A stretch of 64,000 nucleotides of DNA. It comes from Halichondria panicea. Lineage: Eukaryota; Porifera; Demospongiae; Suberitida; Halichondriidae. The stretch lies in contig NC_087392.1 in NCBI RefSeq assembly GCF_963675165.1, forward strand, positions 1 to 64,000. Reading direction: 5' to 3'. The notes beneath the pieces were generated by a model, which was not told where the DNA came from, ran no database searches, and was given only the letters and a program-made list of their open reading frames with translations. The position numbers and the translations under genes are program-made. Shown one piece after another: positions 38,850 to 50,938 of this stretch; position 1 is the first letter of the stretch, and each line of letters starts with the position of its first letter.

Positions 38850-39916
38850 ATGGCAGAGCTAGAGGACAAAGAACAACTGAGTGACTCTCAGCTGTGTGAG
38901 GAGCTGGCAAGGCTGGGTAGTCAGTCTGGTCCCATCACTGACACAACACGGCTAGTATACCAGCGACACTTGCGGAGGCTGTACTCTGGAGAGCACCCAG
39001 CAGCCAAAGGTATTTTTATCAAGGAGTTTGTATATTTACGAATCTCTTGCCTATGAGTTATAGTTATTGACTGGTTGACTATAGTAAATGGCTTATAACA
39101 ACCAATGCTGAGGGATCATATTCAGTGCTAGGACACAGTGAATCAGTGAATCATATTATGCTGTTATTGTCCACGTACGTACAGAGCCCTTGTCTGGTGA
39201 GGCTGCCTGCAATGTCAGTGGAGCCAGTGACTCAGGTGAGATCACATGTCATACCACAGCAATGTCTTCCGATTTCAAATCTAAAACTTGTAGTGCTACA
39301 ATAATTATGATGTGCATAGTTCAGCGATACAATTCCGGCCCAATATAATTATGTTAAGAATCAGGCCTGTTTTCAGAGCTAACTTTGAGAGGCCATAACT
39401 TGTGCTAGGAACATCAGATTTCAAATCTAAAAGTTGCATGTAGTAGCTGCTGTAGGGGACCAGCTTGTACCATAGCATCTTGTGTTCCCTTTAGGTAAGG
39501 ATGTATTCATCAGCTATGGGCGAGGGACAGTGGTCGGTCTGGAGGAGCTCAAGAGTCACCTAGAGAGTGCTGGCTATACTGTGTGGCTGGACTGCCTGGA
39601 TATGAGTGGTGGGAGTGACTGGCATACTGTCATTGGTGAGGCAGTCAGGAACTGTCGTTGTCTAGTAGCCCTCATCAGCACCAAGTACACTACCTCGAAG
39701 CACTGCAAGAATGAACTGTTCATGGCCAACTCACTGGGCAAAGCTCTAATCCCTGTAGTGCTGGAGACAGTGGAGGACCCAGGAGTACAGTTTGCCATTT
39801 CTTCTCTTAATTGGATACTAGCCACTGATGGATTTAGACCGAAGACAATCGCTCAACAATTAATACAGGGACTGCAAACATTAGGCATTAGTCCTCGCCA
39901 CATCATCTTTCCGTGA
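38850..39916 (+). CDS. LEM-domain plus TIR-domain protein
   Basis: Three exons (38850-39009, 39185-39235, 39495-39916) give 210 aa with agreeing phases. Residues about 7-43 match the LEM consensus (LSDSQLCEELARLG, SGPITDTTRLVYQRHLRRL). After a short Ser-rich linker, residues about 70-205 form a TIR domain: KDVFISYGRGT, then GYTVWLDCLDM, then LVALISTKYTTSKHCKNELF, then KALIPVVLE. The Glu in KNEL is at the position of the catalytic Glu of NADase TIRs, so NAD cleavage is possible but unproven. LEM domains bind BAF at chromatin or the nuclear envelope. A GTG codon 15 bases upstream is in frame, but the ATG at 38850 is the better start. Confidence 0.82.
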
Positions 39917-41327
39917 TTTCTTGTGTGCAGTACAACATTTGTTATGACATTCAATGAACTTTGTTTACATGGTAAAACCACTTTGAAGTTTACATGTCCA
40001 GTTTTCCTCTGATATAACGCAACAAAAAGAATTGAATAAACAGTTGTTTCTTTGATGACCCTTTACCACACAAGCTCGCCAACAGAATTTGTTTCTTTGA
40101 TGACCTTTTACCAGACAAGCTTATCACCATATGGAGACGGCTGGTGAGGAAAAGCGTTCACTTGTCCTTCCCTCTAGCAGCTTCCACAAGGCTGGATGTC
40201 GGGTGGATACTCACCCAAAAGGCCAGCAGCAATGGATCATGAGGCAAAAAGCATCGCAGCGAGTACAAGTGAGTGGCTAGTCATGATCAAAAGTGGACCA
40301 CCTAGTATAGTGTATAGGCTGCTTTAGATGGCTGGCATTCTAATAGATATCATTACTAGTGATCAAACTATACAGCCTCTGTATAAAATGCATACATTGC
40401 TACACATTTGTTGACCCGTTACTTCATTGCGTACAGTGATGGAGAGCACGAGAGGGGCGGAGTCAGTGACAAGTTGCTATGACAACAGATGATGATGGAA
40501 TTACAAGGTGACACTGTGGAATTTGCGTACAACCCATTGGACGTCTTTCACTGCAGATAGAGGAACACAATTAAGAAATAGTGAGTACTGCCGCGTGCAG
40601 AGTGTGACTCTTTCCCCCACCAGAACTGTGATCTGAGCATGTCATGTGATAGGCCTTGTCTAGAGCTACAGAATGCATCTCTTAGTTTTGATATTGATCG
40701 ATTTTTCATAAAGTTATGACCTCCAGAAATCAGCTGGCCGAACTGCATCAACAGGTGATGGATGAGTTACAATTGACACTGGTGGGAGATGGGGACGACC
40801 CATTGGACGTCTTCATGGCTGCCTGGTGTACAGGTGTGATAAGTGGACGTCTTGGTGTACAGGTGTGATAAGTGGGTCTGTAATTATTCTTGTCCATACA
40901 GACTGAAGTGGATGGACCAATAGCCATCTAGATGTCAGTGACTCAGGTGCATGGCGTACCATTAGCAATGTGTAATACTGTGTTCACTTCAGGCATGCAA
41001 GAATCTACTGTTGATGACCAACTCACTGGGCAAAGCTCTAATCCCTGTACTGTACTGCTGGAGACAGTGGAGGACCAGGAGTACACATTGTGGATACGTA
41101 CTAGCCACTGATATATGGCTCACACCAACATTTAATTACAGAGACTGTAAATTAACATTAGCTAGGCTCACAGTAACCTTGTTGAATAATTATATCATCC
41201 CGTCATAATAATTATTTCAGCTTTGACTGTATTATTATCATAATTATGATGAATAATTTACACAAATTTGCAGTCAACATTTTGTACAAACAGCAATTGA
41301 GACAGACAACACACAAACAAGTGTCAG
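39917..41327. other. Decayed gene copies and repeat fragments
   Basis: No intact gene. 40129-40268 is an open stretch beginning METAGEEKRS with a good GTGAGT donor, but no partner exon was found. Two similar short segments, near 40500 and 40790, encode NPLDVF and DDPLDVFMAAW. The latter is preceded by a dispersed repeat (40667-40735) also seen at 30456 and 33269. Confidence 0.5.
40920..41130 (+). pseudogene. TIR-gene fragment, decayed copy of the LEM-TIR gene
   Basis: About 120 bp around 41008-41125 closely follow the LEM-TIR sequence from 39720 to 39830 (shared ACCAACTCACTGGGCAAAGC-type run and the following GCTCTAATCCCTGTA). Small deletions and a 5-bp insertion break the frame. The preceding exon-intron border (GTGACTCAG|GTG) near 40935 is also recognisable. 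It is a duplicated and inactivated 3' portion. Confidence 0.75.
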
Positions 41328-43738
41328 TCAGTTATATCTGCGTCCCTTCTTGGCCCAGCACTCTGGTTGAATAGTGAGGGCATCCACTGACACAGACAAC
41401 GCTCTAGTGGGCACTTCTCTGAACTCCTTACGACCAGAGTTGTATCTAATGAGGGCAAAGGGCAAAGGTGGATACACAAGCAGTCAATACACACTCGTAG
41501 CTTACTTGTAGACATGAGCCACCATGGCTGACTTGATGACCTTTGGACCATTCCCAAACAACTTGACCACCTGAAGAACGGTATGGAAATAATAGCCCAT
41601 GCTTTTTCTTCGGAAATGGATTAGAAAGCAATCACTAAACAATTAATTTTTTTTATTCTGACTTAAGAAATGAGGGCTCACAGTAGCAGGCCCATTACTG
41701 ACGCACGCACACACACACCATACCTGGTCAGAGTCTGGTAAATAGGAATAGAGACCTCTGAACTTGAATCCAATGATATCTCTGAAGAGTACCATGACAT
41801 GACTAGCAGAGCAGCTCTCCAACTCCTACATGACACAAGTGAACACACACAGTGTGTAAGGTAAGCACTTACTGCCAGAGCTCTCTGCTTGGCTGACACA
41901 TTAGGCTCCCCTGCTAGACACACATATGATATTGCATTCTTGATGAGCTTCTTGTTGGATTTAGCACGAGGGGCAATATATAGGTCAGGTCCAGTGTGTG
42001 TGATGATGTCCCCACCAGTGTGTCTCCGCTCCACAGTGGCCACACGTCGCACACGCTCACGCTCATATAGTCGAGCACGTACATCAGCCTCTCGTTGTTG
42101 CCGCAGTAACTCGTCGTTACCCTGGTAACCAACACATATAGTAGAAGACACAGTACACACATCAACACACAACCTTTGCAGTTCCTTGTGTCCATGGGTT
42201 GTCCTCGGGAGCGACTACAGGACTGGGGTTGCTGGTTCCTTGTATGGGAGAGAAGGGGAACTTGCCGAGTGATGTGCCACTATCTTCCTTGAAAAGTGCT
42301 GAACAAATTAGTTTCCTTCTATTCTCTCTAGCAAGATTATCTCTCCCTTTGATTCTCTCATACACTGCTAGCAATTGTTGCAGCTTCTCTGATGGCTCTG
42401 GAGTAGAGAGAGTAGAGGCCATGGCAGGTGGGTATATTGAGAGATGGATGTGTCTAGATTCCTCTTCACCACTCTCTGGATGATCATTCAATGGAGGTTC
42501 AATGACTGTGAGGCCAGCAGCAAGGGCAGTCTGATGTGTAGACACTGTGAAGCTTCTGCGTAGCTCCTCTAAAGGAGGTGCTGAAGTTTTGAGTCGTGTG
42601 ATTGAGAGGCGAGGTTGTAGGAATGTTTGTGGGGGGAGAGCATCAGCCGAGATGAGGTCATGACTGGACATAGATCCCCTCAGTGGGGCCTTAAACACAG
42701 TCACCGCTTGTGGGGGGAGAGCATCAGCCGAGATGAGGTCATGACTGGACATAGATCCCCTCAGTGGGGCCTTAAACACAGTACGTCTACTAAGAGAGAT
42801 ATCGGAGGTAGACTGGAGGGTTGTCCTGCTGTAGTGTTTGTTCTCTAGACAGTGGTATAGGTGTGCCACAAGGGCAGTAGTGTTAGTACTCAAGTGAGTT
42901 GTGGGTGATCGATGCAGTTCCTCTGGTAGAATGTGGAACCCTGGTCGATCCAAATGATGGTTGAGGAATGAAACAGCTTTTGTCAGATTATCCAATGCTT
43001 GTTGAGGCGAGAGTGATTTGCCAAGGTGGAAATCTGGGGAGAAGGTGTTCATGACATGTGATATAAGGACAGTTTACCTGACACTGTGAAGAGCTTGGGT
43101 GTGTAGTGCAGTAGTAAAGCAGGCAGGCACTGGCCAGCATGCAGAGCGTCTGTGAGAGTAGAGGCTGGTGTTCTCACTAGAGGCATCTTATTGAGCCAGA
43201 GTAATAGACCCTCTGAGACAGTACAGGGAAGGTCCTTGGAGGCGACTAGTTTACCCACACGTCTGTAATCAGAGACTAGATACTCAGTTAGTTAGAGGAT
43301 GGGTTCTTACCGGATAGTCCTCACGATAGCTGGTAGGGTAGCTATGGACCTAGTATAGAGTGTCATGAGCCCCTCCATCACTGCCAAGTGGCTGGCCTGT
43401 ATTGCAAGCATAGCTAATAAGAGTACACACATAGGTCCAGGTAGACACACTTGTCTGATTGGTGCTGTCTGCTCAAGGGATGAGCTGTTAACCTCCTCTG
43501 TCATGAACACGCCATGACGTGCAAGCTTATGCACTAGAGCAGAGAAGTCACTTAATGGTCTTTCCTTTGGCAGTATCCTCGTCAGTAGGGAGCAGTAGAT
43601 CCCTGGATGAGTGAGTGCCTTCACCACTCTCCTACAAAGGCATCCCTCTGATGTCAGTGGATCCACCAATAGGCTGATAGCAGGATGATTTGATGGCAAC
43701 ATGCTGGCAACCCAGCGTAGGGAGACACACAGGCCATT
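41328..43738 (-). CDS. CAMSAP: CAMSAP / Patronin, microtubule minus-end binding protein (5' end unresolved)
   Basis: Seven exons in transcript order (43738-43311, 43262-43078, 43033-42174, 42121-41873, 41825-41724, 41570-41506, 41445-41328) give 668 codons. The N-terminal part is the CAMSAP-type calponin-homology region (LRWVASML, LPCTVSEGLLLWLNKMP, SLSPQQALDNLTKAVSFLNH). A disordered middle follows. The C-terminal CKK domain is complete: GPDLYIAPRAKSNKKLIKNA, HVMVLFRDIIGFKFRGLYSY, VVKLFGNGPKVIKSAMVAHV and YKYNSGRKEF. CKK caps microtubule minus ends. Vertebrate CAMSAPs exceed 1,200 aa; here the central coiled-coil region is mostly absent. The first listed exon opens with an acceptor in frame with NGLCVSLRW; the start exon was not found, and an internal ATG at 43702 is the fallback. 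Confidence 0.88.
42627..42789 (-). repeat. 81-bp in-frame tandem duplication within CAMSAP exon 3
   Basis: Two essentially identical copies, 81 bp apart, encode a 27-residue repeat containing FKAPLRGSMSSHDLISADAL. The near identity marks a recent event in the disordered linker. Confidence 0.9.
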
Positions 43739-44077
43739 CTACAGCGGGGAAGACACTTTATATACACACCATTACATCAATATACACACCATTCTCGCAT
43801 CACAGCAGCTTGCCTAGCTTCCAGCTTTATCTGAGTCATATTAATTCTATATAAAGAGCACCAAAATCGCCATAGAAACTTGATATGACCTTTGACCTCT
43901 GTCAGACTATTTTTTCTTTGGGAGAGTGATGATTCTTACCGTATTAATATTAATTTGGGTAAAGTATAGTCACTCTCCAAAAGCAAAACAGGGCCTAAAA
44001 CTGCGCATGTGCATTGGATACAGCTACTAATCCTGTGCAGCATAGCCACATAGATAGTACTATTTCACTCCAGCACA
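43739..44077. promoter_or_regulatory. Upstream region of CAMSAP and the MATH gene
   Basis: It holds the CAMSAP 5' exon(s), not resolved, and the MATH-gene promoter. A - strand ORF starting MTQIKLEARQAAVMRE near 43840 ends at a GT donor but joins the next exon out of phase. Confidence 0.35.
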
Positions 44078-44830
44078 ATGGAAGAGCTGGCTATGCGACT
44101 AGAATCAGAGAACAAGGCTCTCAAGAGAGAGATTGCTGAGTTAAAGAACTCCTGTGTGCACCGCAGCGAGCTGGATGAATTGAAACAAGATCTGGATCGA
44201 CTCAAGAAATCCTCTCCTGATAGTTTTGGATGTTCTCCTGGTATCTACTCACGAGTCAAGACAGTCAAGAAAGGTCGTCCCCAGTCACTACACGAGGTAA
44301 CACAAGCAATGCAGGACCAGCTAGCCAAACCTCCACTCATCAGAGAATGCTCTTGTGGTTCACTACCTCCCTTCTATTTCACTGTGGAGAACTATGCTCA
44401 TCATAAGAAACATTCTCTCAAATGGTACAGTTCACCATTCTATAGTTGTCCAGGAGGGTATAAGATGTGTGTGGGAGTTAGTGCTGGTGGCTGTGGTGTG
44501 GGAGAAGGCACTCATGTCTCTGTACTCGTTCACTTCTTAAGAGGAGAGTTTGACACTTCTCTACAGTGGCCATTTCGAGGGACATTGGCCATTCACTTGC
44601 TCAATGAACGGCGAGACGGATCTCATCATTGCCATGAGGTGGTGTTTGGTAAAGATGTGCCTGTGATGCAGTCTGGATGTGTGAGCGGAGGCTTTGAGAA
44701 GACCCTGGGTTATGGACTACCATTGTTCATTGATCATGCTCAGTTGTCCTATAACCCGACACTGGATTGTGAGTATCTCAAGCATGACAGACTACGCTTT
44801 GTATTAGATATTGTGAAACTTGACAGTTAA
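44078..44830 (+). CDS. Coiled-coil plus MATH/TRAF-C domain protein, intronless
   Basis: A single exon gives 250 aa. Residues 1-48 form a heptad coiled coil (MEELAMRLESENKALKREIA...). Residues about 95-248 are a MATH (TRAF-C) domain: FYFTVENYAHHKK, WYSSPFYSCPGGYKMCVGVS, HVSVLVHFLRGEFD, LQWPFRGTLAIHLLN and FVLDIV. There is no RING or zinc finger upstream, so it is not a full TRAF E3. Such coiled-coil/MATH proteins can trimerise and bind receptor tails or act as decoys. The intronless structure, unlike its neighbours, suggests a retrocopy or loss of introns. I cannot assign an orthologue. Confidence 0.85.
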   Translation: MEELAMRLESENKALKREIAELKNSCVHRSELDELKQDLDRLKKSSPDSFGCSPGIYSRVKTVKKGRPQSLHEVTQAMQDQLAKPPLIRECSCGSLPPFYFTVENYAHHKKHSLKWYSSPFYSCPGGYKMCVGVSAGGCGVGEGTHVSVLVHFLRGEFDTSLQWPFRGTLAIHLLNERRDGSHHCHEVVFGKDVPVMQSGCVSGGFEKTLGYGLPLFIDHAQLSYNPTLDCEYLKHDRLRFVLDIVKLDS

Positions 44831-44998
44831 TTGTTTGTACAACTTGTGTATCACTTGAATTCACATCATTCATCAGTTTATGGTTGTTTTTGTGCAAAGA
44901 ATGTGTTGATATTGAAAGCATGATATTGAAAGCAAAAAGAATGAAAAAACAAACATTATATTTATATATAATTATAATTATAGGTGTGTTTGTCATTA

Positions 44999-48509
<3,511 letters not shown>

Positions 48510-48524
48510 TGCTTTGAGTAAGGT

Positions 48525-49410
48525 TAAGGTCGTCGGTAGAAGAAACCGTTTTTAGCGTTTTGCAGTATCTTCTTCTTCTTCTTCTTTGTAGCCTCCAAAT
48601 AATGAAGAGTAGCCCATTGGGCAGACAAAAAAGAATATTGAAAATGGGTATTATTATAACACGCAGAAAGAGGGTGGAGCTTTAAACCAATGTGCTTGTG
48701 AGAAGGAGATCAGCGCGGGTTTGCCTTAGATCTTTGATGAAGAGCAAGAGCCACTCTTGCGCATGGGCAGCTTTCAGCCAGACAAGGCCTTGCAGGAGAT
48801 TGTAGAGGGTGTCATGTAGTGCCTTTGGGTCGTGGGGGAGGTGAACACTGATGCAGGATGGGGCATCCTGCAGGAGAGCAAGTCTGCGCATTGAGAGAGC
48901 AGGGCAACTTACTAAAAAGTGTGAAGGTGATTCTTCTTCAGTGTTGCATAGTTTGCACGATGCATCACCGGGAGAGATATTTCCTCTGTTGCGATATCTA
49001 AACCTGGACGCATCCAGCTCGAGCCCGTCACAGCCCACTAGGAGCCTGATTCTGAAATTTGAGGGGCCATGCATAGAACGATCCAGCTGACAGCATGACC
49101 ATAGCATCGAAGGGCGACCTAGAAGGGCGGGGAGGGATGAGATAGGGAGATTTGTGCATGTGTCTGTCATCTTGACGTATTGTGTGACTAGTGCAGATTT
49201 CTTTGCAGCAGTCTTAAAAGACCCTTTGTTTTTCCCGTTTGAGATCATAGACGAGAGTGAAGGGTAGCAACGAGATAAGACTAGTGTGGACCATGTTTTT
49301 AAGAGACCTGATGGAGAGGTATCACGTGATCCTCATCATAGTCGATCCCATAAGGAAAAGGGTCGTCGGTAGAACTAACTGTTTTAGCGTTATGGTCGTC
49401 GGTTAAAGAA
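48525..49410 (-). mobile_element. 5'-truncated non-LTR retrotransposon (LINE) fragment
   Basis: The - strand ORF at 49248-48682 (188 codons) ends with the zinc-knuckle-like tail typical of LINE reverse transcriptases (CKLCNTEEESPSHFLVSCPA). The RT and endonuclease domains are missing. A short TTC-rich tail lies at about 48570-48590. Related sequences starting GTCGTCGGTAGAA and containing TTTTAGCGTT flank the fragment at about 48529 and 49366, as long imperfect direct repeats. It lies in the intergenic space between CDC40 and ISCU. It is a degraded remnant. Confidence 0.7.
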
Positions 49411-49470
49411 GTACTTGTGTCTCTGTGTTGCCAAACAAGCCAGCCTTTAACTTAACTTTGTTTGTTTATT

Positions 49471-50260
49471 ATGGCCTTTCTTATTCATCAAGTTAGAGTT
49501 GGTTTGAGGAGCAGCGCTGTGTCTAGTGCCCGTGTCTGGGCGGCTTCTTATCATGAGAAGGTGAGGGAGGGACTATGGCAGTGAAGGCTGTGTCTGTCTT
49601 ACACCATGCTGTACTGTCATTTTTATAGGTAATAGATCATTATGAAAGACCTCGCAATGTTGGCTCCATGAACAAAGATGATTCTAACGTTGGCACTGGA
49701 TTGGTGGGAGCCCCAGCCTGTGGTGATGTCATGAAGCTTCAGGTACGTACGTACCATTAATGTTGTCATACGTTGAATGTTTGTAATTATGTAACTATTA
49801 ATAGATTAAGGTTGATGATGATGGCAAGATAGTGGATGCCAAGTTCAAGACATTTGGTTGTGGGTCAGCTATCGCCTCGAGCTCTCTGGCTACCGAGTGG
49901 ATCAAGGGAAAGTCTGTAAGTATCAGTACATCATATTATGTCAGCAATAATTATCCTAGCCATGTATAGACAGTTAAGCTAGTATTGCATATACACTCGT
50001 CTCCCCTGTCCAGCTGGAGGATGCCACTAAGATCAAGAACACAGACATTGCCAAGGAACTCTCTCTCCCACCAGTCAAACTCCATTGCTCCAGTAAGCAC
50101 TATACAGTCTATACGGTTACCTACTGTCATAGCTATAGTAGTGTGCTGTCCTCATGTGTTGTCACTCCCTCCTCTCCCTGTAGTGTTGGCTGAGGACGCC
50201 ATTAGAGCAGCCCTCAAAGATTATAAAATCAAGCAAGGGAAACAAGAAGTCACTGGCTGA
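49471..50260 (+). CDS. ISCU: ISCU, mitochondrial Fe-S cluster scaffold
   Basis: Five exons (49471-49560, 49629-49742, 49805-49915, 50014-50092, 50184-50260) give 156 aa with agreeing phases. An Arg/Ser-rich N-terminus without acidic residues is the expected mitochondrial presequence. The mature part begins YHEKVIDHYERPRNVGSM. Cluster ligands are conserved: Cys in GAPACGDV, Cys in FGCGSAIASSS, His-Cys in LPPVKLHCSML. ISCU is the scaffold on which NFS1 and frataxin assemble 2Fe-2S clusters. Length and all key residues match the family. Confidence 0.97.
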
Positions 50261-50314
50261 CTCAACACATTATTAACATTGCTGTGTATAATTATGATAA
50301 TTATGATTGCGCTG

Positions 50315-50778
50315 TTATTGTGTTGTTTTGTTCAAATGTTTGTATCTGACAATGTTCAAATGATATCCTCCTTTCTTTGTCCGATCTCCTATCTCCGTGA
50401 CAACCACTCGTCCATGACCCTGCTCTCCTAGTGTCAATTCAATAGTGTCCCCAACACCCACCTACATGCAAGCGTGGGGTGTGTGTGAGTGGGTGGGTGT
50501 GTGGGGAGGTGACCTGGGAGCTATGTTTCTTGACTGGGTGGCCATTGAGAGACAAACCTCCTTCTAACCAGCACTCCCACACACGTCTACATGAACACAC
50601 GTACAAGAGAGAGGATTGGATAATTATCATACATAGTGAGTGGTACTGACTTCCTTGATATTGTGAGTCCCTTGGCAGCCACAGTGTCCACTCTGAGGGA
50701 AGAGACAGTAAGAGAGAGAGCCTTCCCAGCAGCATTGCTACACCACCCTCTGGCCAATACTAGCAGGCATGACATCAT
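50315..50778 (-). CDS. MTRES1: MTRES1 (C6orf203)-like S4-type mitochondrial RNA-binding protein
   Basis: Three exons in transcript order (50778-50651, 50586-50514, 50461-50315) give 115 aa with agreeing phases. A short N-terminus (MMSCLLVLARGWCSNAAGKA) is compatible with mitochondrial import. The S4-like fold follows: RVDTVAAKGLTISRK, RVWECWLEGGLSLNGHPVKK and VGVGDTIELTLG. MTRES1 binds mitochondrial RNA and rescues transcription or translation. This version is about half the human length and lacks the long N-terminal extension. The first donor is GTCAGT, weaker than the other donors. ISCU converges on it 54 bp away. Confidence 0.72.
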
Positions 50779-50938
50779 GAAGCAGGGAGTAAGCTGGTTA
50801 AGGTCATGAAAGTTATCACCACAATAGGAGTGAATAAATGATTATGCAATTAAAACAAGAGTAGAAGAGTACTCTCAAAATTTATTCAAACACACACGCA
50901 TACAATATTATTAATACAATGCCACAATGTATATTAAA

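Noticed and set aside
40718-40870. Kanadaptin-like gene suggested by DDPLDVFMAAW
   Set aside because: The motif is short, the upstream codons are a dispersed repeat, and no further exon with matching phase was found.
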